DNA of 64,000 nucleotides from Pacificitalea sp040119125 (GCA_040119125.1 JBEDTR010000011.1:1-64000); one strand, 5' to 3'; positions 42,506 through 52,202 are shown, numbered from the stretch's first letter. The notes: generated by a model not told the origin, from the letters alone. Made by a program: numbers and translations.

Positions 42506-45465
42506 TTCCCTTCGATGGTCAGCGCTTCGTTCACGAGCGCCTCTTGCTGTGCTTTATGCTGGCTGGCCAGACCGGTTGCAGGCGATGCGGAGGCCGCGCG
42601 ACCGACATAGACCGGGCGCTTATGCTGGGCGTCGATGCGCGACAGCACCCATTCAATATTCGGCTCGATGAAGGTCCAGGCGCCTTGGTTCTTGGGCTCT
42701 TCCTGACACCACACCATTTCCGCCTGCGGGAAGCGCTCCAGCTCCTTGACCAGCGAAATCGCCGGGAAAGGATAGAACTGTTCGATCCGCAGCAGGTAGA
42801 CATCGTCGATGCCGCGCGCGTCGCGCTCTTCCAGCAGGTCGTAGTAGACCTTGCCGGAACACATCACCACGCGCTTGATCTTGTCATCCGAGGCAAGCTT
42901 GGTGTCGGACAGACCCTTCTGCGCATCGTCCCACAGCACCCGGTGGAAGGACGAGCCTTCGGTGAAATCCTCGGCCTTGGATACGGCCAGCTTATGGCGC
43001 AGCAAGGATTTCGGCGTCATCAGCACCAGCGGCTTGCGGTAGGAGCGGTGCAGCTGACGGCGCAGGATGTGGAAGTAGTTGGCGGGCGTCGAGCAGTTCG
43101 CGACGATCCAATTGTCGCCGCCGCACATCTGCAAGAAGCGCTCCAGCCGGGCCGAGGAATGCTCCGGGCCCTGACCTTCATAGCCATGCGGCAGCAGCAT
43201 CACGAGGCCCGACATCCGCAGCCATTTGCTTTCGCCCGAGCTGATGAACTGATCGAACATGATCTGCGCGCCATTGGCGAAATCGCCGAACTGCGCTTCC
43301 CATGCGACCAGCGTGTTGGGCTCGGCCAGTGAGTAGCCATATTCGAACCCAAGCACCGCATATTCCGACAGCATCGAGTCGATGACTTCGTAACGGGACT
43401 GGCCGTCGCGGACGTGGTTGAGCGGGTAGTAGCGTTCCTCGGTTTCTTGGTTAACCAAGGCCGAGTGACGCTGGGAGAACGTGCCGCGGGTCGAATCCTG
43501 ACCCGACAGGCGCACCGGATAGCCTTCGGTCAACAGCGAGCCAAAGGCCAATGCCTCGCCCGTCGCCCAGTCGAAATTCTGGCCGGTCTCGAACATCTTG
43601 GCCTTGGAATCCAGCAGGCGGGTCACGGTGCGGTGCACCGGGAAACCCTCAGGCGCGGTGGTCAGCGCCCGACCCAGATCGGCCATGGTCTCCGACGAAA
43701 TGGCGGTCTGCCCACGCTGATAATCCTCGGCTTCCTTGTCCAGCCCGGACCAACGCCCATCCAGCCAGTCGGCCTTATTGGGTTTGTAATCCTTACCGGC
43801 TTCGAATTCGTCATTCAGCATCGACTGGAACGAGGCTTTCATATCCTCGATCTCGCCCTCGGGGATCAGCCCGTCCTTGATCAGCCGCTCGGTATAAAGG
43901 CTGAGCGTCGTCTTATGCTGCTTGATGCTCTTGTACATCACCGGGTTGGTGAACATCGGCTCGTCGCCTTCGTTGTGACCAAAGCGACGGTAGCAGAAAA
44001 TGTCGATGACCACGTCCTTGCCGAACTTCTGGCGGAACTCGGTGGCGACCTTGGCGGCATGAACGACCGCTTCCGGATCGTCGCCGTTGACGTGGAAAAT
44101 CGGGGCCTCGACCATCAGCGCGATGTCGGTCGGATAGGGCGAGGAGCGCGAATAATGCGGGGCGGTGGTGAAACCGATCTGGTTGTTCACCACGATATGC
44201 ATGGTGCCGCCGGTGCGGTGGCCCGTCAGACCCGAAAGCCCGAAACATTCCGCCACGACGCCCTGTCCGGCAAAGGCCGCATCGCCATGCAGCAGCACCG
44301 ACAGGACCTTCTTGCGGTCGGGATCGTTCAGCTGCGCCTGTTTGGCGCGGACCTTGCCCAGAACGACCGGGTTCACGGCTTCCAGATGCGAGGGGTTGGC
44401 GGTCAGCGACAGGTGCACGCTGTTGCCGTCAAAATCGCGGTCCGAGGACGCGCCGAGGTGATATTTCACATCGCCGGAGCCGTCCACGTCGTCAGGTTTG
44501 AAGCTGCCGCCCTGAAATTCGTTAAAGATCGCGCGGTAGGGTTTCTGCAGCACGTTGGCCAGCACCGACAAACGACCGCGATGGGGCATGCCGAACACGA
44601 TTTCTTCGATGCCGAGCGCGCCGCCGCGCTTCACGATCTGCTCCATCGCCGGGATCAGCGCTTCGCCACCGTCGAGGCCGAACCGCTTGGTCCCCATGTA
44701 TTTCACATGCAGGAATTTCTCAAAACCTTCGGCTTCGACCAGCTTGTTCAGGATCGCCTTGCGGCCCTCACGGGTGAAGCGAATTTCCTTGTCGAAACCT
44801 TCGATCCGCTCTTTCAGCCAACCGGCCTGCTCGGGATCGGAAATATGCATGTATTGCAGCGCGAACGTGCCGCAATAGGTGCGCCGCACGATGCCCATGA
44901 TCTGACGCATCGTGGCGACCTGCAGGCCCAGCACGTTGTCGATAAAGATCGGGCGATCCATATCGGCCTCGGCGAAGCCGTAGGATTTGGGGTCAAGTTC
45001 CGGATGCGGGGTCTGATCGCGCATGCCCAGCGGGTCCAGATCGGCCACCAGATGGCCCCGGATGCGATAGGCGCGGATGATCATCAGGGCGCGGATCGAA
45101 TCCAGCACGGCGCGTTTGATCGCGTCGTCGGAGACCTCGACACCCTTTTCGGCGGCTTTCTTGCGGATCTTATCAGCGGCGCCCTTGGATTCGGCAACCG
45201 GGGCGGACCATTCGCCCGTCAGCGCACCGAACAGTTCGTCATCGGGGGTGGGCGGCCAATCGGCGCGCGCCCAGCTCGGCCCGGTGGCCTCTGCCTTTAC
45301 CTCGGTCTCCGCATCGCCCAGCTCCTTGAAGAACGCGGCCCAAGCCTCGTCCACCGCGGAGGGGTCGGCGGCATAGGCGGCGTAGAGCTGTTCCAGATAT
45401 TCGGCGTTATGCCCCTGCATGAAGCTGGAAGCATGGAAGATGTCGTTAGGGCTTTGGTCGGTCAT
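42502..45465 (-). CDS. sucA: 2-oxoglutarate dehydrogenase E1
   Basis: A 987-residue thiamine diphosphate-dependent E1 that decarboxylates 2-oxoglutarate and succinylates the E2 lipoyl group. The N-terminal segment SFMQGHNAEYLEQLY is typical. FGMPHRGRLSVLANV and the ThDP-binding HGDAAFAGQGVVAE precede NNQIGFTT, and the C-terminal half has LPHGYEGQGPEHSSAR. Length matches the OdhA/SucA family. It starts 388 bases after sucD and is coupled to sucB. Confidence 0.98.
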   Translation of the reverse strand: MTDQSPNDIFHASSFMQGHNAEYLEQLYAAYAADPSAVDEAWAAFFKELGDAETEVKAEATGPSWARADWPPTPDDELFGALTGEWSAPVAESKGAADKIRKKAAEKGVEVSDDAIKRAVLDSIRALMIIRAYRIRGHLVADLDPLGMRDQTPHPELDPKSYGFAEADMDRPIFIDNVLGLQVATMRQIMGIVRRTYCGTFALQYMHISDPEQAGWLKERIEGFDKEIRFTREGRKAILNKLVEAEGFEKFLHVKYMGTKRFGLDGGEALIPAMEQIVKRGGALGIEEIVFGMPHRGRLSVLANVLQKPYRAIFNEFQGGSFKPDDVDGSGDVKYHLGASSDRDFDGNSVHLSLTANPSHLEAVNPVVLGKVRAKQAQLNDPDRKKVLSVLLHGDAAFAGQGVVAECFGLSGLTGHRTGGTMHIVVNNQIGFTTAPHYSRSSPYPTDIALMVEAPIFHVNGDDPEAVVHAAKVATEFRQKFGKDVVIDIFCYRRFGHNEGDEPMFTNPVMYKSIKQHKTTLSLYTERLIKDGLIPEGEIEDMKASFQSMLNDEFEAGKDYKPNKADWLDGRWSGLDKEAEDYQRGQTAISSETMADLGRALTTAPEGFPVHRTVTRLLDSKAKMFETGQNFDWATGEALAFGSLLTEGYPVRLSGQDSTRGTFSQRHSALVNQETEERYYPLNHVRDGQSRYEVIDSMLSEYAVLGFEYGYSLAEPNTLVAWEAQFGDFANGAQIMFDQFISSGESKWLRMSGLVMLLPHGYEGQGPEHSSARLERFLQMCGGDNWIVANCSTPANYFHILRRQLHRSYRKPLVLMTPKSLLRHKLAVSKAEDFTEGSSFHRVLWDDAQKGLSDTKLASDDKIKRVVMCSGKVYYDLLEERDARGIDDVYLLRIEQFYPFPAISLVKELERFPQAEMVWCQEEPKNQGAWTFIEPNIEWVLSRIDAQHKRPVYVGRAASASPATGLASQHKAQQEALVNEALTIEGN

Positions 45466-45853
45466 GTGGGGCCTCTCAGGGACCGTGAACGCGGATCAGG
45501 CGACGTGACGCGCGACGCAGGCGCGCCGGGCAGGATTGGGGCGGGAGCTAGGGCGAAACCGCGCGCAAGGCGAGCGCGAAATGCAAGCTGCGGCGCGGCG
45601 GGCGGTAAATTCCCCGCCATGCCGGTGCGAGCGAATAGAAACCGGGCGCGATGCCGTGACATCGCTCGCCCGGCCAGGCGTCGCGCGGCGTGTAGACGCC
45701 GCGCGACATAGGCTGTCAAAACGGCAGGTCAGGCCTGCGCCCCGGTCCTGCAACAGGCGCGCGGACGGACGGGCAGGGGACGCGCCGCATGGCACGACCC
45801 CCGTGATCCCATCCGCGCAGATGCCTGCGCCGGTGCCGGAGCAGCGAACCATA
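45466..45853. other. 388-base sucD-sucA gap with a perfect hairpin
   Basis: No gene was recognised. GTCGCGCGGCGT (45680-45691) and ACGCCGCGCGAC (45696-45707) form an exact 12-bp stem around a four-base loop. It lacks a T tract in either direction and could modulate transcription or message stability between sucD and sucA. Confidence 0.5.
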
Positions 45854-46735
45854 TCAGCCGATGGCCTTCAGCACGGCTTCGCCCAGACCGGCTGGGCTGT
45901 CGGCGACGACGATACCAGCGGATTTCATCGCTTCGATCTTGTCATCCGCGCCACCTTTGCCGCCTGCGACGATCGCACCGGCATGGCCCATGCGACGGCC
46001 CGGAGGGGCGGTGCGCCCGGCGATGAAGCCTGCGGTCGGCTTCCAGCGGCCGCGCTTTTTCTCATCGGCCAGGAACTGCGCCGCTTCTTCTTCGGCGGAG
46101 CCGCCGATTTCACCGATCATGATGATGGATTCGGTTTCTTCGTCGGCGAGGAACATCTCCAGCACGTCGATATGCTCGAACCCTTTGATCGGGTCGCCAC
46201 CGATGCCCACGGCGGTGGACTGGCCCAGACCGCTGTCGGACGTCTGCTTGACGGCCTCATAGGTCAGCGTACCCGAACGGGACACGACGCCGACGGTGCC
46301 GCGCTTGTGGATGTGACCGGGCATGATGCCGATCTTGCAGGCGCCGGGGGTGATCACGCCGGGGCAGTTCGGCCCGATCAGGATCGAGTTCGAGGTTTCC
46401 AGCGCGCGCTTCACCTTCATCATGTCGAGCACCGGGATGCCCTCGGTGATGCAGCAGATCAGCGGGATTTCCGCGTCGATCGCTTCGAGGATCGAGTCGG
46501 CCGCGAAGGGGGGCGGAACATAGATCACGGACGCATTCGCGCCGGTCTTTTCCACCGCTTCGTGGCAGGAGTTGAACACCGGCAGGTCCAGATGGGTTTG
46601 CCCACCTTTGCCCGGCGTCACGCCACCCACCATCTGGGTGCCGTAGGCGATTGCCTGTTCGGTATGGAAGGTGCCTTGCGAGCCGGTAAGGCCCTGACAG
46701 ATCACCTTTGTCGTTTCATCAACGAGAATGGCCAT
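45854..46735 (-). CDS. sucD: Succinate-CoA ligase, alpha subunit
   Basis: A 293-residue alpha subunit of succinyl-CoA synthetase, which makes ATP or GTP from succinyl-CoA. It begins MAILVDETTKVICQGLTG, the CoA-binding Rossmann start. The phosphorylated histidine lies in MGHAGAIVAGGKG. The ATG at 46735 gives the family length. A small membrane-protein gene lies between it and sucC, and its start is 57 bases after that gene. Confidence 0.97.
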   Translation of the reverse strand: MAILVDETTKVICQGLTGSQGTFHTEQAIAYGTQMVGGVTPGKGGQTHLDLPVFNSCHEAVEKTGANASVIYVPPPFAADSILEAIDAEIPLICCITEGIPVLDMMKVKRALETSNSILIGPNCPGVITPGACKIGIMPGHIHKRGTVGVVSRSGTLTYEAVKQTSDSGLGQSTAVGIGGDPIKGFEHIDVLEMFLADEETESIIMIGEIGGSAEEEAAQFLADEKKRGRWKPTAGFIAGRTAPPGRRMGHAGAIVAGGKGGADDKIEAMKSAGIVVADSPAGLGEAVLKAIG

Positions 46736-46792
46736 TGGTTCATTCTTTCCTTTTCGTCGGGTCCGGCTGTGCCGTCCCCACAAAGCCGCGCG

Positions 46793-47092
46793 TCAATAGC
46801 GGGCGGTGTCGTCATCCACGATTTCGTCAAGCGCCCGGATTGCCAGCACCCCGGCGCCCATGATGATGAGCGTGCGCCCCAGCGAGGCGGTCAGGTTCGC
46901 AGGCATGACGCTTGCAATACCGTCGCGCGCAACGCGGGCCGCGTCCCGGCCCCGGCGCACGTCCCGTAAGCGGGGGCGCGTCGCGGGCGCGGGCAGGGTC
47001 AGCGTCTCAGGCGCGATCCGGCGCACGGTAAGCCCGAGGCCCACCATGGCAAGACCCGCCAGAAACGGCATATATCCGGGCTGACGGCTCAC
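46793..47092 (-). CDS. Small predicted membrane protein between sucC and sucD
   Basis: A 99-residue protein with an N-terminal helix (about 8-25, PFLAGLAMVGLGLTVRRIAP), a basic middle (RPRLRDVRRGRDAARVAR) and a second helix (about 72-88, LGRTLIIMGAGVLAIRAL). The ATG overlaps the sucC stop by four bases, so it is translationally coupled inside the sucCD pair. I do not recognise the family. The placement inside a normally contiguous gene pair is unusual. Confidence 0.7.
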   Translation of the reverse strand: MSRQPGYMPFLAGLAMVGLGLTVRRIAPETLTLPAPATRPRLRDVRRGRDAARVARDGIASVMPANLTASLGRTLIIMGAGVLAIRALDEIVDDDTARY

Positions 47093-48282
47093 CCTTTGAC
47101 CGCTTTCACGATCTTTTCGGCAGCGTCGCTCAGGTCATCGGCGGCGATCACGTTCAGACCGCTATTGCTGATAATTTCCTTGCCCTTCTCGACGTTGGTG
47201 CCTTCGAGGCGGACCACCAGCGGAACCTGCAGGCCGACTTCCTTCACCGCGGCGATCACGCCCTCGGCGATGACGTCGCAGCGCATGATGCCGCCGAAGA
47301 TGTTGACGAGGATACCCTGAACATTCTTGTCCGAGGTGATGATCTTGAACGCTTCGGTGACCTTTTCCTTGGTCGCACCGCCGCCCACATCGAGGAAGTT
47401 CGCAGGTTCTGCGCCCTTCAGCTTGATGATGTCCATCGTCGCCATGGCCAGACCTGCGCCATTCACCATGCAGCCGATTTCACCGTCGAGCGTGATGTAG
47501 TTCAGGTCATACTTGGATGCGGCGAGTTCCTTGGGGTCTTCCTCGGTCTCGTCACGCAGGGCGGCGATATCGGCGTGGCGGTAGATCGCGTTGCCGTCAA
47601 AGCCAACCTTGGCGTCCAGAACCTTGAGCGAGCCCTCATCGGTGACGATCAGCGGGTTGATCTCAAGCATCTCCATGTCCTTCTCGACGAAGGCTTGGTA
47701 GAGCAGCCCCATCAGACGGACGCACTCCTTGACCTGCTTGCCGGTCAGACCCAGCGAGAACGCCACGCGGCGGCCATGGAACGGCTGGTAGCCGGTCGCG
47801 GGATCAACGGAGAAGCTGAGGATTTTCTCAGGGGTCGACGCGGCGACCTCCTCGATATCCATGCCGCCCTCGGTGGAGCAGACGAAGGAGATGCGCGAGG
47901 TCTGGCGATCCACCAGCAGCGCGAGGTAAAGCTCGGTCTCGATGTCCGAACCGTCCTCGATGTAGATCCGGTTGACCTGCTTGCCTGCAGGGCCGGTCTG
48001 ATGCGTGACCAGCGTGCGGCCCAGCATTTTCTTGGCTTCCTCGGCGGCTTCTTCCACCGACTTGGCGAGGCGGACACCGCCTTTTTCGCCTGCGTCGGCT
48101 TCCTTGAAGGAGCCTTTGCCGCGGCCACCGGCGTGAATTTGCGCTTTGACGACCCACAGAGGACCGTCCATTTCGCCGGCGGCGGTCTTGGCGTCTTCGG
48201 CCTTCAGGACCACACGGCCATCAGAGACCGGGGCACCGTAGTCGCGAAGCAGCGCCTTCGCCTGGTATTCATGGATGTTCAC
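47089..48282 (-). CDS. sucC: Succinate-CoA ligase, beta subunit
   Basis: A 397-residue ATP-grasp subunit that binds nucleotide and succinate and pairs with SucD. MNIHEYQAKALLRDYGAPV, the KAQIHAGGRGKG nucleotide loop and NFLDVGGGATKEKV are all conserved. Two TGTGATCACA palindromes lie 110-140 bases upstream of its ATG, between it and the glycosyltransferase gene. It is the first gene of the suc-lpd unit. Confidence 0.98.
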   Translation of the reverse strand: MNIHEYQAKALLRDYGAPVSDGRVVLKAEDAKTAAGEMDGPLWVVKAQIHAGGRGKGSFKEADAGEKGGVRLAKSVEEAAEEAKKMLGRTLVTHQTGPAGKQVNRIYIEDGSDIETELYLALLVDRQTSRISFVCSTEGGMDIEEVAASTPEKILSFSVDPATGYQPFHGRRVAFSLGLTGKQVKECVRLMGLLYQAFVEKDMEMLEINPLIVTDEGSLKVLDAKVGFDGNAIYRHADIAALRDETEEDPKELAASKYDLNYITLDGEIGCMVNGAGLAMATMDIIKLKGAEPANFLDVGGGATKEKVTEAFKIITSDKNVQGILVNIFGGIMRCDVIAEGVIAAVKEVGLQVPLVVRLEGTNVEKGKEIISNSGLNVIAADDLSDAAEKIVKAVKG

Positions 48283-48390
48283 GAATTCTATCCCGTCTTG
48301 CTGCGATTTCTCGTTTCCATGACATAGGACAGGAGGTGTTCAAAACTGTAAATGCCTTACAAGGCGGGTTTCGGCGCATTTTCCAATTTT

Positions 48391-48421
48391 TGTGATCACA
48401 CGCTTTTTAGCTGTGATCACA
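48391..48421. promoter_or_regulatory. Paired TGTGATCACA palindromes upstream of sucC
   Basis: Two exact copies, at 48391-48400 and 48412-48421, lie with centres 21 bases apart, two helical turns. The sequence is a perfect 10-base palindrome and recurs before sdhC and sdhB. A dimeric regulator binding cooperatively is the simplest reading. Confidence 0.7.
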
Positions 48422-48503
48422 TTCTGCGGTGCGGCGTCGCCCAGCAGTGCGACTCGTATGGTTTTGGCGCGCGGGGCGATGCGCTGACCCGGCGGAAACT
48501 GGC

Positions 48504-49376
48504 CTAGCGCCGTTCCTTGCGACCTTCGCCCATTTTTGCCAGCATCAGGCGCACCCGTCCCAGCGGTCCGGTTTCCCGCACGCGCCGGACCCTCTGTCGG
48601 GTCGGGGTCCCAAGCGTGGCATCCGCAGCCAGCAGGTGCCGCAAATGCTTGTGCATCCGACGCCCCATCAGCGCATCGAGGCTCTCGATTGCGTGGCGCT
48701 TATACTGAATGTGGAACCGCAGCCGGTAATGGTGAATGATCCGCGGCGCCGTGTGGCGCTGGGTCCAGGTTTCGATCATGTCAAAATCGACGAGGTTGTA
48801 TTCCGGCGGCAGGATCGTCAGGCGCAGGTCGCTGTCATAGAGCAATTCGCGCAGGACCGGCTGATCGGAGTGCAGCTTCTCGTCCCGAATCGCCGCTTCG
48901 CAGGTTTCGATCAGGCGCAGCACTTCTGCGCCGCGCCGGATGCCGATCAACCCGCCATTGATCTGGGGAAATGCGGCGGGGATATCCTTGCGCCACGGGC
49001 GACGGCTCCAATCGGTATTGCGGCGCTGGTTGTGGCAGGCGGCGACATCGAACCGGCGCAGAACCTCCAGAATGTCGGAGGGGTCCGCGACAATAAACAT
49101 GTCCGCGTCCAAGCACACCGTGCGGGCAAAGCGGGAGCGGCGCAGTGCTTCGAACTTGGGGCGAAACCAGCTCTGCTCAAGCGGATGGACCTGATCGAAC
49201 AGCCCCTCGGGCACCTCCACATCAGTAAAGATGTCAATCAATGCATCCGGCGCGACCGCGCGCAGACTGCGGGCCGCACGCACCGCCAGATCCGCATAGT
49301 CGCGTCCCGAGACGCCAAACACGAAGCCCCCCAGATCGTCGGCAGCCGGGGTCGTGTTGCTGCTGTTCTCAGCCAT
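48504..49376 (-). CDS. Glycosyltransferase-like protein (GT-A fold, DAD motif)
   Basis: A 290-residue putative nucleotide-sugar transferase. GFVFGVSGRDYADLAVRAAR opens the nucleotide-binding fold, and CLDADMFIVAD carries the DxD-type metal site. QINGGLIGIRRG and YNLVDFDM are typical of family 8-like enzymes acting on sugar acceptors. The ATG at 49376 (MAENSSN) is preferred; 23 upstream codons lack support. The acceptor is unknown. It lies between sucC and mdh and is not part of the TCA unit. Confidence 0.78.
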   Translation of the reverse strand: MAENSSNTTPAADDLGGFVFGVSGRDYADLAVRAARSLRAVAPDALIDIFTDVEVPEGLFDQVHPLEQSWFRPKFEALRRSRFARTVCLDADMFIVADPSDILEVLRRFDVAACHNQRRNTDWSRRPWRKDIPAAFPQINGGLIGIRRGAEVLRLIETCEAAIRDEKLHSDQPVLRELLYDSDLRLTILPPEYNLVDFDMIETWTQRHTAPRIIHHYRLRFHIQYKRHAIESLDALMGRRMHKHLRHLLAADATLGTPTRQRVRRVRETGPLGRVRLMLAKMGEGRKERR

Positions 49377-49392
49377 TTGCGCTCCACCACAT

Positions 49393-49419
49393 GAAAAAGG
49401 GCGCCCCGAAGGGCGCCCG
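49393..49419 (-). terminator. Rho-independent terminator of mdh
   Basis: On the minus strand GGGCGCCC, a TTCG tetraloop and GGGCGCCC are followed by TTTTT. It lies 50 bases after the mdh stop and just before the glycosyltransferase start. Confidence 0.88.
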
Positions 49420-49469
49420 ATCAGTAACAAGCAGCGCGGCTCCATACCAGAGCGGCCCGGTTGCGGAGT

Positions 49470-50432
49470 TTACGCGAGGCTGCTGTCGATGCCCTTGCAC
49501 GCTTCGACGAGGCCTTTGACCGCATCGACCGACTTGTCGAACATCGCCTGCTCGTCCTTGCCCAGCTTGATGTCCACAATCCGTTCGATGCCGCCGGCGC
49601 CGATCACGGTCGGCACACCGACATACATGCCGTTCAGGCCAAGCGCGCCATCGACATAGGCGGCGCAGGGCAGCAGACGCTTTTGGTCTTTAAGATAGGC
49701 TTCGGCCATCTCGATCGCCGAGGTGGCGGGCGCGTAGAAGGCGGAACCGGTTTTCAGCAGGCCAACGATTTCGGCGCCACCGTCACGGGTGCGCTGCACG
49801 ATCGCGTCGAGCTTGTCCTGCGTGGTCCAGCCCATATCCACCAGATCGGGCAGCGGGATGCCGCCAACGGTGGAATAGCGGGTCAGCGGCACCATCGTGT
49901 CGCCATGGCCGCCCAGCACGAATGCGGTGACGTCCTTCATGGACACGTTGAATTCCAGGCTCAGGAAGTGACGGAACCGCGCGCTGTCCAGCACGCCAGC
50001 CATGCCCACGACTTTCTCATGCGGCAGGCCAGAGAATTCGCGCAGCGCCCAGACCATCGCGTCGAGCGGGTTGGTGATGCAGATCACGAAGGCGTCGGGG
50101 GCGTGTTTGGCAATGCCTTCGCCCACGGATTTCATGACCTTCAGGTTGATGCCCAGCAGGTCGTCCCGGCTCATGCCGGGCTTGCGCGGCACGCCGGCGG
50201 TCACGATGCAGACATCTGCACCTGCGATGTCGGCGTAGTCGGTGGTCCCGGTCATCGCAGCGTCGAACCCTTCGGAGGGGCCGGATTCAGCGATGTCGAG
50301 GGCCTTGCCCTGGGGAATGCCGTCGGTGATGTCGAACAGCACGACATCGCCGAGTTCCTTCATCGCGGCGAGATGAGCGAGCGTGCCGCCGATCTGTCCC
50401 GATCCGATGAGCGCGATCTTGGGTCTGGCCAT
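49470..50432 (-). CDS. mdh: Malate dehydrogenase
   Basis: A 320-residue NAD-dependent malate dehydrogenase of the LDH-like type 3 class used by alphaproteobacteria. It begins MARPKIALIGSGQIGGTLAH (NAD-binding motif). The catalytic His is in LGGHGDTMVPL, and substrate-binding Arg residues flank it (VPRKPGMSRDDLL). The ATG at 50432 follows GGGATCC; the frame is open further upstream without homology. A terminator follows directly, so it is monocistronic. Confidence 0.97.
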   Translation of the reverse strand: MARPKIALIGSGQIGGTLAHLAAMKELGDVVLFDITDGIPQGKALDIAESGPSEGFDAAMTGTTDYADIAGADVCIVTAGVPRKPGMSRDDLLGINLKVMKSVGEGIAKHAPDAFVICITNPLDAMVWALREFSGLPHEKVVGMAGVLDSARFRHFLSLEFNVSMKDVTAFVLGGHGDTMVPLTRYSTVGGIPLPDLVDMGWTTQDKLDAIVQRTRDGGAEIVGLLKTGSAFYAPATSAIEMAEAYLKDQKRLLPCAAYVDGALGLNGMYVGVPTVIGAGGIERIVDIKLGKDEQAMFDKSVDAVKGLVEACKGIDSSLA

Positions 50433-50717
50433 GTGAATAGGATCCCTGATTGATTGATCTCGGTCCGCTGCGTAGCCACTTGCTCCTTTCTGTGCAAGGC
50501 CGGGACGTATTTGCATGCGGCGGATGGCACTGCGCGGCTGACCGGCAGTCGGGCGTCGGTGTCGGCACAGTTAGCGCTAAACGCCCAAGATTAGCGGGTC
50601 GCGCGTGACGGAGCGGCACCGGGAGTTTCCGTCATTTTCATGTAACCGAAAGTATGACCGCAACATGCGATATTGAGCGATTTTCACCATTGTAAGGCGC
50701 GTGAGGCGCGCCGATTC

Positions 50718-51041
50718 TCAGGCGTCGCTATCGGCCACGACGCGATGTCCGTGGAGCTTCTCATAGGCCTGACCGGCGGCGAGCAGGCAGGTCGTGCCAT
50801 CGGGCAGGGTGACGGTAATTGTCCAACTGCCGCTTTCATCATTGGCATAGGTTTCGACCAGCGCCTGATCGGAGCCCAGCCCGACGCTTTGCCGGGTTTC
50901 GCCGTAACCATTGGCCAGCCGTGCCAACACGGCCTCCCGCGCGGCGCAATTGGCATTGGGGGAGAAGACGTTCTGTGCGTGGGTAACATCGGCGGCGGCG
51001 AGTGCGACCAGACCGGTCGTCGCGAATAGGAATTCTCTCAT
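50718..51041 (-). CDS. Small periplasmic hypothetical protein
   Basis: A 107-residue secreted protein. The signal peptide MREFLFATTGLVALAAADVT is cleaved after HAQ or nearby. The mature part contains two cysteines (NANCAARE and DGTTCLLAAGQ) that may form a disulfide, and a beta-rich SWTITVTLPDGTTC stretch. AAAGGAAAGG precedes the ATG at 51041. I do not recognise the family firmly; similar small proteins are common in Rhodobacteraceae. It is divergent from the malyl-CoA thioesterase gene. Confidence 0.72.
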   Translation of the reverse strand: MREFLFATTGLVALAAADVTHAQNVFSPNANCAAREAVLARLANGYGETRQSVGLGSDQALVETYANDESGSWTITVTLPDGTTCLLAAGQAYEKLHGHRVVADSDA

Positions 51042-51252
51042 CCTTATTGCCTTTCCTTTATGGGCTGCGCGCCGTTGAGGGAGGATGCGCCGCGTCCCCA
51101 TCCTGCGCAGCAAGGTCTCAACAACTGGTAAACAAAAGGTGCGCGCGACCTGAGGGTTAAATTGTTGCGCGAATTCTGGATAAACCATTCTGTATATTGC
51201 GTGACGATTTCGGATATGATCTGTCGCGTCCGACACTGTTGAGGAGAGAATC

Positions 51253-52116
51253 ATGTCCGCACGCCCCTTTCGTTCGGTGCTCTACATCCCGGGATCGAAG
51301 CCGCGCGCGCTGGAGAAAGCCCGTGATCTGGCGGTGGATGCGATCATCTTCGATCTGGAAGATGCGGTGGCCGCGGACGAAAAGGAAAATGCCCGCGCTC
51401 TGCTCGCTGAAACCCTTCGCGCGGGCGGATACGGCGCGCGGGCGCAGATCGTGCGGCTGAACGGGATGGACACCGCATGGGGGCAGGCGGATCTGGACGC
51501 GATAATGGCGGTCGGCCCGCAGGCCATCCTGTTGCCGAAGGTCGATGGCCCCGAGATGATCGAGGCAGTGGCGCGCCAGCTTGACGCAAATGCCGCCACC
51601 AAGGACACGAAAATCTGGGCGATGATGGAAACCGCCACGGGCATCCTCAATGCGGCAGCCATTGCGCGCGCGCCCCGGATGGCGGGGCTGGTGCTGGGGA
51701 CCAATGACCTTGCCAAGGAACTCACTTGCCGCACCCGCGCCAATCGCGAACCGCTGCTGATGTCGCTCCAGATGTGTCTGCTGGCTGCGCGTGCCGCCGG
51801 GGTGGCCTGCATCGACGGCGTCTATAATGCGTTCAAGGATGAGGCGGGCCTGCGTGCCGAATGCGAGCAGGGTCGTGATATGGGATTCGACGGCAAGACC
51901 CTGATCCATCCCGCGCAGTTGGACATCGCCAATGCTGTTTTCGCGCCCTCGGAGGAGGAGATCGCGCTGGCCCGAAGGCAGATCGAGGCGTTCCGCGCCG
52001 CCGAAGCCGAAGGGCAGGGGGTCGCCGTGCTGGATGGCCGGATCGTTGAGAACCTGCATGTGGTGACTGCGGAGGCGACATTGGCCAAGGCCGATGCAAT
52101 CGCGGCGCTGGGCTGA
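51253..52116 (+). CDS. mcl2: (3S)-malyl-CoA thioesterase (CitE-like), ethylmalonyl-CoA pathway
   Basis: A 287-residue HpcH/HpaI aldolase-type enzyme of the CitE/malyl-CoA lyase group. RSVLYIPGSKPRALEKAR opens the barrel. The metal ligands fall in IIFDLEDAV and in WAMMETATGIL, and KTLIHPAQ is near the end. The length of about 288 and position near mdh and mesaconyl-CoA hydratase match Rhodobacter Mcl2, which hydrolyses malyl-CoA to malate, rather than the 318-residue lyase Mcl1. The distinction between thioesterase and lyase rests on synteny and length. Confidence 0.85.
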   Translation: MSARPFRSVLYIPGSKPRALEKARDLAVDAIIFDLEDAVAADEKENARALLAETLRAGGYGARAQIVRLNGMDTAWGQADLDAIMAVGPQAILLPKVDGPEMIEAVARQLDANAATKDTKIWAMMETATGILNAAAIARAPRMAGLVLGTNDLAKELTCRTRANREPLLMSLQMCLLAARAAGVACIDGVYNAFKDEAGLRAECEQGRDMGFDGKTLIHPAQLDIANAVFAPSEEEIALARRQIEAFRAAEAEGQGVAVLDGRIVENLHVVTAEATLAKADAIAALG

Positions 52117-52202
52117 TCGGCGTCTGATCCGCGTCTGATCGGCGCGATTGCAGGCGCGGCGGGCGGGGTCCATATCTGCGGGCATCCAACCAATGGGAGA
52201 CC

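Noticed and set aside
40820..42610. 596-codon, His/Gly-rich open frame opposite sucB
   Set aside because: Antisense shadow; the repeat-like look comes from the lipoyl domain duplication and Ala-rich linkers on the other strand.
43414..45711. 765-codon open frame opposite sucA
   Set aside because: Antisense shadow of sucA with no recognisable domain.
48391..48421. CRP/FNR site before sucC
   Set aside because: CRP and FNR half-sites are separated by several bases; here TGTGA and TCACA abut with none, so a different factor is more likely.
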